Positions 10,046-18,054 of a DNA stretch of 64,000 nt are shown here, piece by piece. A program made the position numbers and the translations under genes. Source of the DNA: Ideonella_A sakaiensis_A (GTDB lineage: Bacteria; Pseudomonadota; Gammaproteobacteria; Burkholderiales; Burkholderiaceae_C). The stretch is taken from positions 3,224,001-3,288,000 of the forward strand of contig NZ_CP182947.1 of assembly GCF_048320135.1 (NCBI RefSeq). Direction: 5' to 3'. The first letter of the stretch is position 1; each line of letters starts with the position of its first letter. The notes beneath the pieces are model-generated. The model was given only the letters and a program-made list of their open reading frames with translations, did no database searches and had not been told where the DNA came from.

Positions 10046-10978
10046 ATGACGATCTGCCGTATCCCCGCTCCGAGACCCGTGTGCTTGCTGAAGGCCGTGC
10101 TGGCGGCGGCGTTTGCCGTGACGCTGTTGCCGACCGCCACTGCCGGCACGCTCGACAAGATCCGGCTGACCGGCAGCGTCACGATGGGCGTGCGCGAATC
10201 GTCCGGACCGCTCAGTTATGCGCTCGGCGACGGCAGCTACGGCGGTTATCACGTCGAGATCTGCCAGCGTGCGCTGGCCGATATCCAGCAGCAGCTCGGC
10301 ATGGCGCGGCTCGACATCCGCTACCAGCCGGTCACCTCGCAGAACCGCATTCCGCTGGTGCAGAACGGCAGCATCGACATCGAATGCGGTTCGACGACGA
10401 ATACGGCAAGCCGGCAGAGGGATGTCGCATTTGCCGTCACCACCTTCGTCGAGGAGGTGCGGTTCGCGGTGCGCGCGGATTCTGGCATCCGCTCATTCGG
10501 TCAACTGGCCGGCCGCAAGGTCGTCACGACGACCGGAACCACCGCGGTGCAGACGGTGCGCAAGAACGAACGCACCCGGGGCATCAGCTTCGAGACGGTT
10601 TACGGGAAGGATCACGCGCACAGTTTCCGCCTGCTCGAAACCGGGCGTGCCGACGCCTTCGTGATGGATGGCGCGTTGCTCGCCGGGATGATCTCGATGG
10701 GGCCATCCCCTGCCGATTACCGCATCGTCGGCGAGGTCTTGTCGGTCGAACCGATCGCGATCATGCTGCGCAAGGACGACGACGCGTTCAGGTTGGCGGT
10801 CGACGACAGCATCCGCGCACTGATGAAATCCGGCGAAATCGCCAGGCTCTGGGACAAATGGTTCATGCAGCCGATTCCGCCGGGCCGAACCACCGTCGGC
10901 TTGCCGCCGAGCGAGTCGACCCGGGCCGCCTGGGCCGAACCGAATTCGCGGCCGATGGAGGCCTATCCGCCGCGCTGA
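10046..10978 (+). CDS. gltI: glutamate/aspartate-type periplasmic binding protein (GltI-like)
   Basis: A protein of about 310 residues with a signal peptide ending near the ATAG at residues 31-33. TSQNRIPLVQNGSIDIECGSTTN closely follows GltI of the glutamate/aspartate importer, as do the later LETGRADAFVMDGALLAG and the C-terminal KWFMQPIPP. The role is periplasmic capture of acidic amino acids for an ABC importer. No gltJ/gltK permease genes lie beside it. Instead an Aap-type importer follows, and a GltL-like ATPase closes the cluster. The ATG at 10046 was chosen over a TTG six codons upstream; neither has a strong ribosome binding site. The true substrate is not shown by sequence. Confidence 0.85.
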   Translation: MTICRIPAPRPVCLLKAVLAAAFAVTLLPTATAGTLDKIRLTGSVTMGVRESSGPLSYALGDGSYGGYHVEICQRALADIQQQLGMARLDIRYQPVTSQNRIPLVQNGSIDIECGSTTNTASRQRDVAFAVTTFVEEVRFAVRADSGIRSFGQLAGRKVVTTTGTTAVQTVRKNERTRGISFETVYGKDHAHSFRLLETGRADAFVMDGALLAGMISMGPSPADYRIVGEVLSVEPIAIMLRKDDDAFRLAVDDSIRALMKSGEIARLWDKWFMQPIPPGRTTVGLPPSESTRAAWAEPNSRPMEAYPPR

Positions 10979-11002
10979 TGCTCGCCGGTCGGGGCCGTTG
11001 GC

Positions 11003-11019
11003 TGGCACGGCGCTTGCAT
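11003..11019 (+). promoter_or_regulatory. sigma-54 (RpoN) promoter of the aap operon
   Basis: TGGCACGGCGCTTGCAT matches the sigma-54 consensus TGGCACG-N4-TTGC exactly, with GG at -24 and GC at -12 correctly spaced. Transcription would start near 11029, about 130 bases before aapJ. This implies control by an enhancer-binding activator such as NtrC. I did not find a clear activator site upstream. Confidence 0.82.
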
Positions 11020-11156
11020 TTTGGTCGGCATGTTGAGGGAAACCCCCCTGATTCATTGGTTTTGAAGCCGCTAGCCTATATGTTCGCGACCTCTCGATCC
11101 GCCCGAACGACGGCCGGCTGAAGTCGATCAACCCTCCCCATGAAAGGAAGTACCTG

Positions 11157-12191
11157 ATGCTGAAAACCAAACGCCTGATTCTGGCCCTCGCGACCGCCGC
11201 CGGTGCGATGGCGCTGGCGCCTGCCGCTCACGCCGGCAAGACGCTGGATGCGATCAAGGCTCGCGGCCAGGTCATCTGTGGTGTCAATACCGGTCTGGCG
11301 GGCTTCTCTGCTGCCGACAGCCAAGGCAACTGGAGCGGCCTCGACGTCGACGTCTGCCGTGCGATCGCCGCTGCCGTGCTCGGTGACGGCAACAAGGTCA
11401 AATGGGTGCCGCTGACTGCGCAGCAACGCTTCACCGCGCTGCAGTCCGGCGAAGTCGACATCCTGTCGCGCAACACCACTTGGACGCTGAGCCGCGATGC
11501 CTCGCTGGGCATGCACTTCACCGCGGTGACCTACTACGACGGCCAGGGCTTCATGGTCCCGGCCAAGCTGAAGGTCAAGAGCGCGAAGCAGCTGAAAGGC
11601 GCGACCGTCTGCGTGCAGTCCGGCACGACGACCGAGAAAAACCTGACCGACTTCTCGCGCGCCAACAAGCTCGATCTGAAACCGGTCGTGTTCGAGAAGC
11701 AGGAAGCCGCCACCGGTGCCTATTTCTCCGGCCGCTGCGCGGTGTTCACGACCGACGCATCGGGCCTCGCCTCGGTGCGCACGAAGGAGGCGAAGGATCC
11801 GAAGGAACACGTCGTTCTGCCGGATCTGATCTCGAAAGAGCCGCTCGGCCCGGCGGTGCGTCGTGGTGACGATGAATGGTTCGCGATCGCCAAGTGGGTT
11901 GTCTACGGCCTGATCGAAGCCGAGGAATACGGCATCACCCAGGCGAACGTCGATGAGTTGGCCAAGACGAGCCAGGACCCGGTCGTAATGCGCATCGTCG
12001 GCACGTCGGAAGATACCGGCAAGCTGCTCGGCCTCGACAAGGACTGGATGGTCAAGGCGATCAAGACGGTCGGCAACTACGGCGAGATCTTCGAGCGCAA
12101 TGTCGGCCCGAAGACGTCGCTGAACCTGCCACGTGGTCTGAACGCCCAGTGGACCAATGGCGGCCTGATGTACGCGCCGCCGATTCGCTGA
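11157..12191 (+). CDS. aapJ: general L-amino acid ABC transporter, periplasmic binding protein
   Basis: A 344-residue binding protein with a signal peptide cleaved after AHA (residue 26). GKTLDAIKARGQVICGVNTGLAGFS, DVDVCRAIAAAVLGD and TVCVQSGTTTEKNL are conserved in AapJ/BztA, which bind many L-amino acids including glutamate and glutamine. GAAAGGAAG lies just before the ATG. It is first in the aap operon and downstream of a sigma-54 promoter. Three hairpins separate it from aapQ, a layout that usually raises binding-protein output above that of the membrane subunits. Confidence 0.95.
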   Translation: MLKTKRLILALATAAGAMALAPAAHAGKTLDAIKARGQVICGVNTGLAGFSAADSQGNWSGLDVDVCRAIAAAVLGDGNKVKWVPLTAQQRFTALQSGEVDILSRNTTWTLSRDASLGMHFTAVTYYDGQGFMVPAKLKVKSAKQLKGATVCVQSGTTTEKNLTDFSRANKLDLKPVVFEKQEAATGAYFSGRCAVFTTDASGLASVRTKEAKDPKEHVVLPDLISKEPLGPAVRRGDDEWFAIAKWVVYGLIEAEEYGITQANVDELAKTSQDPVVMRIVGTSEDTGKLLGLDKDWMVKAIKTVGNYGEIFERNVGPKTSLNLPRGLNAQWTNGGLMYAPPIR

Positions 12192-12204
12192 TCCCAGTGA
12201 ACGA

Positions 12205-12245
12205 GCCGGCGATGGCCGCCTACGCGGCGATCGCCGGCCATTTTT
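12205..12245 (+). terminator. attenuating terminator-like hairpin after aapJ
   Basis: The 9-base stem GCCGGCGAT / ATCGCCGGC encloses a smaller CCGC/GCGG hairpin and is followed by CATTTTT. It probably ends part of the transcription between aapJ and aapQ. Confidence 0.6.
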
Positions 12246-12261
12246 CCCATGACGGCATGCT

Positions 12262-12290
12262 CCGGCAGGCGCGCAAGTCGCGCTTGCCGG
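12262..12290. repeat. intercistronic inverted repeat
   Basis: The arms CCGGCAGGCGCG and CGCGCTTGCCGG pair with one mismatch around a 5-base loop. This is the second of three hairpins between aapJ and aapQ. Confidence 0.55.
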
Positions 12291-12305
12291 GTGTCCGTTC
12301 GCGCG

Positions 12306-12325
12306 CGGCGGCCGTCCGGCCGCCG
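12306..12325. repeat. intercistronic inverted repeat
   Basis: A perfect 8-base stem, CGGCGGCC / GGCCGCCG with loop GTCC. It is the third hairpin in the aapJ-aapQ gap and ends 26 bases before the aapQ start. Confidence 0.55.
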
Positions 12326-12351
12326 ACGCCCCAATCCCCAGGAGGCTGAGC

Positions 12352-13530
12352 ATGGCTGAACGACGGCCGCCGAAACGGCGCGACTGGTCCTGGCGCAGCC
12401 AGGCCTTCCGCGGCCTGGTCTACCAGGTGGTGGCGATCAGCCTGGTCGCGCTCGGCCTCTGGTACCTCGCCCACAACACGCTTGCCAACATGGAGGCGCG
12501 CGGCATCCAGAGCGGCTTCGGCTTTCTGGCCCAGCCGGCCGGTTTCGACATCGGCGAAACGGTGCTCAACTACGACGCGCTCGACCCGTACTGGCGCGCC
12601 TTTGTTGCCGGCCTGCTGAATACGCTGCGGGTCGCGATCATCGGCATCGTGCTGGCCACGCTGCTCGGCACCGCGCTCGGCATCGGCCGCTTCTCGCACA
12701 ACGCACTGATCCGCGGCATCTGTTACGGCTATGTCGAGCTGTTCCGCAATATCCCGGTGCTGCTGCAGCTGCTGATGTGGTACCTGACGTTCACCGAAAT
12801 CCTGCCGCCGATCGCCGAGCCGATTTCGGTTGGCGGGCTGTTTTTCCTCAGCAAGAACGGCTTTGCCTTTCCGACGCCGGTCTGGGGCCTGGGCCAGGGG
12901 CTGGCCGCGATCGGTGCGCTGATCGGTCTTGTGATCGCGATCGTCTACCGGCGCTGGGTGTTCCGCCAGTTCGAACTGACCGGGCAGGTTCGCAGCATGA
13001 TCGTCGTGCCGATCGCGATCGTCTTCGGCGGCGCGTTTGCCGGCTGGCTGCTCGGTGGTGCGCCGACCGCCTGGAGTGTTCCGGAGCCGGGCATCTTCAC
13101 GATGGACGGTGGTGCGGCCGCGACACCTGAGTTTCTGGCGGTGCTGCTCGGGCTGACCTTCTATACCTCGGCCTTCATTGCCGAGGTCGTGCGCGCCGGC
13201 ATCGCATCGGTGTCGCATGGCCAGGTCGAGGCTGCCAGCAGCATCGGCCTGAAGAAGAACCAGGCGATGCGGCTGGTCATCCTGCCGCAGGCGCTGCGCG
13301 TGATCATTCCACCGATCACCAGCCAGTACCTGAACCTGACGAAGAACTCATCGCTGGCGGTGGCAATCGGCTACCCCGACATCGTGTCGATCGCCAACAC
13401 CGCGCTGAACCAGACCGGCCGTGCGGTCGAGTGCATCGCGATCATCATGCTGGTCTACCTGACGCTGTCACTGGCCACGTCGGCCTTCATGAACTGGTAC
13501 AACGCGCGCGCCGCGATCAAAGAGCGATGA
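12352..13530 (+). CDS. aapQ: general L-amino acid ABC transporter, permease
   Basis: A 392-residue inner-membrane permease of the HisMQ class. It has a membrane segment near residues 20-42 and a cluster of helices from about residue 80. The C-terminal AAEVVRAGI-like loop with VEAASSIGLKKNQAMRLVILPQALRVIIPP is the EAA motif that docks on the ATPase. The family's large periplasmic insertion (residues about 150-260) is present. GGAGG lies just upstream of the ATG. It pairs with AapM to form the heteromeric channel. Confidence 0.95.
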   Translation: MAERRPPKRRDWSWRSQAFRGLVYQVVAISLVALGLWYLAHNTLANMEARGIQSGFGFLAQPAGFDIGETVLNYDALDPYWRAFVAGLLNTLRVAIIGIVLATLLGTALGIGRFSHNALIRGICYGYVELFRNIPVLLQLLMWYLTFTEILPPIAEPISVGGLFFLSKNGFAFPTPVWGLGQGLAAIGALIGLVIAIVYRRWVFRQFELTGQVRSMIVVPIAIVFGGAFAGWLLGGAPTAWSVPEPGIFTMDGGAAATPEFLAVLLGLTFYTSAFIAEVVRAGIASVSHGQVEAASSIGLKKNQAMRLVILPQALRVIIPPITSQYLNLTKNSSLAVAIGYPDIVSIANTALNQTGRAVECIAIIMLVYLTLSLATSAFMNWYNARAAIKER

Positions 13531-13619
13531 TGACCCCCCCCCGAAGCGCCTTCGGCGCCTCCCCCCCAGGGGGGCGCCGCCAACGGCCCGGCAAAGCCGG
13601 ATCCGTGGCGGCTGCTTGG
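13531..13619 (+). repeat. GC-rich intergenic repeat, copy 2
   Basis: The second copy of the block at 3361-3443 lies between aapQ and aapM. It starts with a GCGCC/GGCGC hairpin and a C-run/G-run pair, then shares the GGGGGCGCCGCCAACGGCCC core and the GGCGGCTGCTTGG end. Because it lies inside an operon it must be transcribed and may alter mRNA stability. Confidence 0.85.
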
Positions 13620-13671
13620 TTGGAATGGATGCCTGCCTGGCGCAGCGCGAGCCCGGCAACGGAGCACTGAA

Positions 13672-14784
13672 ATGGACGCGACCTACAAACCTTTCAAGCC
13701 GATCGAGCCGCGGCCGGCGCCGATCAAGACCGAGGGCGCGATGCCCTGGATCCGCGACAACCTGCTCGGTGACTGGATCAGCATCCTGACCACCGTCGCG
13801 ATCATCGGACTGATCGCCTGGTTCGTCCCGCAGATCATCAACTGGGGCATGCTGCGCGCGGTCTTCGAGCCGGATGCCGACACCTGCCAGGCAGCGCGCG
13901 GCATCGGCGCCTGCTGGGGCGTGGTGGCCGAAAAATACCGCATCATCATCTTCGGCCGCTATCCGTATGACGAGCAGTGGCGGCCGCTGCTGGCCACCGT
14001 GCTGCTGCTCGGCCTGCTGATCGCCAGCTGCATCCGCGTATTCTGGAAGCCATGGCTGGCGCTGCTGTGGGTCGTCGTCGTCGGCGCCTTCCTGGTTCTG
14101 ATGGGCGGCGGCTTCTTCGGCCTGTCGCGGGTCACCACCGACCAGTGGGGTGGCCTGCCGCTGACGATCATGCTCGCCGCGCTCGGCATCGTGCTGGCAT
14201 TTCCGCTGTCGGTGCTGGTCGCGCTCGGCCGCCGCTCCGACCTGCCGGCGATCCGCACCGTCTGCATCGTCTATGTCGAGCTGATCCGCGGCGTGCCGCT
14301 GATCTCGGTGCTGTTCATGGCGTCGTTCCTGTTTCCGCTGTTCATGCCGATCGGCAAGTCGCCCGACGTGCTGATACGCGTGCTGATCGGCATCACCTTG
14401 TTTGCCGCCGCCTATCTGGCCGAAACGGTGCGTGGCGGCCTGCAGGCGATACCGAAGGGGCAGATCGAGGCGGCGCAGTCGATCGGCCTGACCTACTGGC
14501 AGACGCAGCGCAAGATCGTGCTGCCGCAGGCTCTGGCGATGGTCGTGCCGGGCATCATGAACATCTTCATCGGCATCTTCAAGGACACCTCGCTGGTGAC
14601 CATCGTCAGCCTCTACGAACTGACCGGCGCGCTGAGCCTGGCCCTCAATTCGGATGCCGACTGGCGGCCATTCAAGATCGAGGGCTATCTGTTCATCACG
14701 CTGATCTATTTCATCTTCTGCTTCTCGATGTCACGCTACAGCTTGTGGATCGAGCGCCGGCTGGCGGTGAGCAAGAACCGATAG
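13672..14784 (+). CDS. aapM: general L-amino acid ABC transporter, permease
   Basis: A 370-residue second permease of the Aap importer. It has an N-terminal membrane segment at about residues 38-60 and a block of helices from about 105. The ATPase-contact motif is AETVRGGLQAIPKGQIEAAQSIGLTYWQTQRKIVLPQAL. The insertion with a pair of cysteines (CQAARGIGACWG) is usual for AapM/BztC. It follows aapQ after 141 bases that hold a repeat, and precedes the ATPase by 12 bases. Confidence 0.95.
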   Translation: MDATYKPFKPIEPRPAPIKTEGAMPWIRDNLLGDWISILTTVAIIGLIAWFVPQIINWGMLRAVFEPDADTCQAARGIGACWGVVAEKYRIIIFGRYPYDEQWRPLLATVLLLGLLIASCIRVFWKPWLALLWVVVVGAFLVLMGGGFFGLSRVTTDQWGGLPLTIMLAALGIVLAFPLSVLVALGRRSDLPAIRTVCIVYVELIRGVPLISVLFMASFLFPLFMPIGKSPDVLIRVLIGITLFAAAYLAETVRGGLQAIPKGQIEAAQSIGLTYWQTQRKIVLPQALAMVVPGIMNIFIGIFKDTSLVTIVSLYELTGALSLALNSDADWRPFKIEGYLFITLIYFIFCFSMSRYSLWIERRLAVSKNR

Positions 14785-14796
14785 GACCGTTGCGCC

Positions 14797-15540
14797 ATGA
14801 GTCAATACATCATCGAATTCGACAAGCTGAACAAGTGGTATGGCAACGATTTCCACGTGCTGCGCGACATCGACCTGAAGGTCGAGCAGGGTGAGCGGAT
14901 CGTCATCTGCGGCCCGTCCGGCTCCGGCAAGTCGACGCTGATCCGCTGCATCAACCGGCTCGAAGTGCACCAGGAAGGGCGGCTGCTCGTCGACGGCGTC
15001 GAGTTGACCGATGACATCAAGGCAATCGACAAGGTGCGGCGTCAGGTCGGCATGGTGTTCCAGCAGTTCAACCTGTTCCCCCACCTGACCGTGCTGGAAA
15101 ACCTGACGCTGGCGCCGATGTGGGTCGGCAAGACGCCGAAGAAAGATGCCGAGGAGCGTGCGATGCAGCAGCTCGAGCGGGTGCGCATCGCCGAGCAGGC
15201 GAAAAAGTACCCGCTGCAGTTGTCCGGCGGCCAGCAGCAGCGGGTCGCGATCGCCCGCGCCTTGTGCCTGACGCCGAAGATCATGCTGTTCGACGAGCCG
15301 ACCTCGGCGCTCGATCCGGAGATGATCAAGGAGGTGCTCGACGTGATGATCGAGCTCGCCGACCAGGGCATGACGATGTTGTGCGTGACGCACGAGATGG
15401 CGTTCGCGAAGGCGGTCGCGAACCGCGTGATCTTCATGGACCAGGGCCAGATCGTCGAGCAGAACGAGCCGAACGAATTTTTCGACAATCCGAAGAGCGA
15501 CCGCACGAAGGACTTCCTGTCGAAGATCCTCGGCCATTGA
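14797..15540 (+). CDS. aapP: general L-amino acid ABC transporter, ATP-binding protein
   Basis: A 247-residue ATPase of the polar amino-acid family. Walker A is GPSGSGKSTLIR near residue 38, the signature is LSGGQQQRVAIARAL, Walker B is IMLFDEPTSALDPE, and the H-loop is VTHEM. It energises AapQM. It starts 12 bases after aapM and is followed 41 bases later by a second, GltL-like ATPase. Confidence 0.95.
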   Translation: MSQYIIEFDKLNKWYGNDFHVLRDIDLKVEQGERIVICGPSGSGKSTLIRCINRLEVHQEGRLLVDGVELTDDIKAIDKVRRQVGMVFQQFNLFPHLTVLENLTLAPMWVGKTPKKDAEERAMQQLERVRIAEQAKKYPLQLSGGQQQRVAIARALCLTPKIMLFDEPTSALDPEMIKEVLDVMIELADQGMTMLCVTHEMAFAKAVANRVIFMDQGQIVEQNEPNEFFDNPKSDRTKDFLSKILGH

Positions 15541-15581
15541 GTCCGGTGGCGGCGGCGGTGCAAGGCGCGGCGGACGGCCCG

Positions 15582-16316
15582 ATGATCGAGATCCGCGGCG
15601 TCAGCAAGTGGTACGGCGAATTCCAGGTGCTGACCGACAACACGACGTCGATCGCCCGCGGCGAGGTCGTTGTCGTCTGTGGCCCGTCCGGCTCCGGAAA
15701 AAGCACACTGATCAAGACGGTCAACGGGCTGGAGCCGTTCCAGGAGGGCGAAATCGTTGTCGACGGCGTCTCGCTGGCCGACCCGAAAACCAGCCTGCCG
15801 AAGCTGCGCGCGCGCGTTGGCATGGTGTTCCAGCATTTCGAGCTGTTTCCCCACCTCAGCGTGACCGACAACCTGACGCTGGCGCAGATCAGGGTGCTCG
15901 GCCGCAGCAAGGACGATGCGGTGGCGCGCGGCCTGAAGATGCTCGACCGCGTCGGCCTGATCGCGCACAAGGACAAGTTTCCGGCCCAGTTGTCCGGCGG
16001 CCAGCAGCAGCGCGTCGCGATTGCCCGCGCGTTGAGCATGGATCCGATCGTGATGCTGTTCGACGAGCCGACCTCGGCGCTGGACCCGGAGATGGTCGGC
16101 GAAGTGCTCGACGTGATGGTCAAGCTGGCCGAGGACGGCATGACGATGATGTGCGTGACCCACGAGATGGGTTTTGCGCGCAAGGTCAGCGACCGCGTGA
16201 TCTTCATGGACCACGGCCGCATCGTCGAGGACTGCAGCAGCCAGGAATTTTTCGACCACCCGGAGCAGCGGGCGGCGCGTGCGCAGGAATTTCTGTCGAA
16301 GATCCTGCAGCACTGA
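15582..16316 (+). CDS. gltL: glutamate/aspartate ABC transporter ATP-binding protein (GltL-like)
   Basis: A 244-residue ATPase whose N-terminus (MIEIRGVSKWYGEFQVLTD) and whole length follow GltL closely. Walker A is GPSGSGKSTLIK, followed by MVFQHFELFPHLS, the signature LSGGQQQRVAIARAL and MLFDEPTSALDPEM. It is a second ATPase directly after aapP, and no GltJ/GltK permease is nearby. Together with the GltI-like gene at 10046 it brackets the aap genes. It may serve the AapQM channel or a permease encoded elsewhere. The ATG gives the standard family start, although the ribosome binding site is weak. Confidence 0.88.
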   Translation: MIEIRGVSKWYGEFQVLTDNTTSIARGEVVVVCGPSGSGKSTLIKTVNGLEPFQEGEIVVDGVSLADPKTSLPKLRARVGMVFQHFELFPHLSVTDNLTLAQIRVLGRSKDDAVARGLKMLDRVGLIAHKDKFPAQLSGGQQQRVAIARALSMDPIVMLFDEPTSALDPEMVGEVLDVMVKLAEDGMTMMCVTHEMGFARKVSDRVIFMDHGRIVEDCSSQEFFDHPEQRAARAQEFLSKILQH

Positions 16317-16318
16317 GG

Positions 16319-16394
16319 CGCGGCCGGCCGCGTTTGCAACACCTTCGAGTTGAACCGAAACGCTCCGGCTGAATCTGAACGGAATCAGCGTTTT
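16319..16394 (+). terminator. possible terminator region of the aap/glt operon
   Basis: The palindrome CGCGGCCGGCCGCG (16319-16332) is followed by TTT. A second imperfect inverted repeat, AACGCT / AGCGTT, ends in TTTT at 16391-16394. Either could end the operon; neither is a textbook terminator. Confidence 0.35.
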
Positions 16395-16424
16395 GCATCC
16401 TGCCGGATGCATCCGGAGGTCCAG

Positions 16425-16940
16425 ATGTCTGCAGCTGCCGTTTTTCCGCTTCTCCTGTTGGTGTTGCCGCTGCTCGGCCAGTCGGCAAGCGCCGCGCCGA
16501 TCTGTCGCTGGGTCGACGACAGCGGGCGGACCCATCTCGCCGACGTGGTGCCGGAGCGTTATGCAGCCACTGCGCAATGCAGCGATTCGAGCCAGTACCG
16601 GATCGATCCCGATCGGGTGATCAAGGCGCAGCAGGAGGCGCAACTTATGCGGCAACGCGCCGGTCTCGGCGATCAGCGCGCGGTCGACCCGGCACAGTCG
16701 GCCGCTTCCGGCGCCGGATCGGGCCGTCCTCCGGCGGCTTCACCGACGACGCAGCGGCGTCCGTCCAGAGGGGTCGACGACTCGACCGACTGCGCGACCT
16801 GGCGGCAGCTGTACCGCGAGAGCGGCGAATGTTTCGGCCCGTATCGCACCGTTGGCGGCGGCGTCAAGGCCGAGGCCTTCGACAAGTGCCGGCCGATTCC
16901 GAGCCCGGAGCTGAAGTGCGGGCCCGGAGGGGCCAACTGA
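16425..16940 (+). CDS. small exported protein of unknown function (DUF4124-like N-terminus)
   Basis: A 171-residue protein starting at an ATG with GGAGG 5 bases upstream. Residues 1-24 form a signal peptide ending ASA. The mature start, APICRWVDDSGRTHLADVVPERY, looks like the 'W-x-D-x-x-G-x-T-H/Y' opening of DUF4124 proteins. The middle is low-complexity Ala/Ser/Pro, and six cysteines are spread over the mature chain, four of them in the last 45 residues (CATW, CFGP, CRPIP, CGPGG). This suggests disulfide bonds in the periplasm. It stands alone between the transporter operon and pyrC. No function can be assigned. Confidence 0.75.
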   Translation: MSAAAVFPLLLLVLPLLGQSASAAPICRWVDDSGRTHLADVVPERYAATAQCSDSSQYRIDPDRVIKAQQEAQLMRQRAGLGDQRAVDPAQSAASGAGSGRPPAASPTTQRRPSRGVDDSTDCATWRQLYRESGECFGPYRTVGGGVKAEAFDKCRPIPSPELKCGPGGAN

Positions 16941-17022
16941 CGCGCGCAGCCACTCGCAGTGCAGCGGCCGGCATCGCGCGCCGGCATTCCGACGGCCACA
17001 GGCCGGATGCGAGAATCAGCGG

Positions 17023-18054
17023 ATGACCGACACCTTGACGATCACCCGCCCGGACGACTGGCACCTGCATGTGCGCGATGGCGCTGCGATGGCCGCCGTG
17101 GTGCCCGACAGCGCACGCCAGTTCGGCCGCGCGATCATCATGCCGAACCTGAAGCCGCCGGTGACGACGACCGCACAGGCGCTGGCGTATCGCGATCGCA
17201 TCGTCGCCGCGGTGCCGCCGGGCGTCGACTTCGAGCCTCTGATGACGCTGTACCTGACCGATAGCCTGCCGCCGGCGGAGATCGAGCGCGCGGCCGCTGC
17301 CGGCATCAAGGCGCTGAAGCTGTACCCGGCCGGTGCGACGACGAACAGCGATGCCGGCGTCACCGATCTGCGCAAGACCTGGGCGACACTCGAAGCGATG
17401 CAGCGCGCCGGTTTGTTGCTGCTGGTGCACGGCGAGGTCACCGATCCGGAAATCGACTTGTTCGACCGCGAAAAGGCCTTCATCGACCAGAAACTCGAGC
17501 CGCTGCGGCGCGAGTTTCCGGAGCTGAAAATCGTCGTCGAGCACATCACGACGCGCGACGCGGCGCAGTATGTCGCCGAGGCCAGTGAATCCCTCGGCGC
17601 GACGATCACCGCACACCACCTGCTGTACAACCGCAATGCGATCTTTCTCGGTGGCATCCGGCCGCATTACTACTGCCTGCCGGTGCTGAAGCGCGAGACC
17701 CACCGCCAGGCGCTGGTCGCCGCGGCGACCTCCGGCAACAAGCGCTTTTTCCTCGGCACCGACAGCGCGCCGCACGCCGCCCATCTGAAGGAGCATGCGG
17801 TCGGCTGCGCCGGCTGCTATACCGCCGCATCGGCGCTGGAGCTGTATGCGCAGGCCTTCGACGAGGCCGGCGCATTGGATCAGCTGGAAGCCTTTGCCAG
17901 TTTCAACGGCGCCGATTTCTACAGCCTGCCGCGCAACCAGGGCAAGGTGACGCTGCGCCGCGAGCGCTGGACCCTGCCCGAAACCCTGCCGTTCGGCGAT
18001 GCCGAGCTGAAGCCGCTGCGCGGTGGCGAAACCCTGGACTGGAAACTCGCATGA
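17023..18054 (+). CDS. pyrC: dihydroorotase, class II
   Basis: A 343-residue enzyme that cyclises carbamoyl-aspartate to dihydroorotate in pyrimidine synthesis. Zinc ligands His14 and His16 lie in DDWHLHVRDG, the carboxylated lysine in IKALKLYPAGATTNSD, further ligands in VHGE and VEHITT, and the catalytic Asp in GTDSAPH. Length and the early WHLHVRDG identify the short class II type found in enterobacteria and betaproteobacteria. Its last bases overlap the NYN-domain gene (ATGA). Confidence 0.97.
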   Translation: MTDTLTITRPDDWHLHVRDGAAMAAVVPDSARQFGRAIIMPNLKPPVTTTAQALAYRDRIVAAVPPGVDFEPLMTLYLTDSLPPAEIERAAAAGIKALKLYPAGATTNSDAGVTDLRKTWATLEAMQRAGLLLLVHGEVTDPEIDLFDREKAFIDQKLEPLRREFPELKIVVEHITTRDAAQYVAEASESLGATITAHHLLYNRNAIFLGGIRPHYYCLPVLKRETHRQALVAAATSGNKRFFLGTDSAPHAAHLKEHAVGCAGCYTAASALELYAQAFDEAGALDQLEAFASFNGADFYSLPRNQGKVTLRRERWTLPETLPFGDAELKPLRGGETLDWKLA

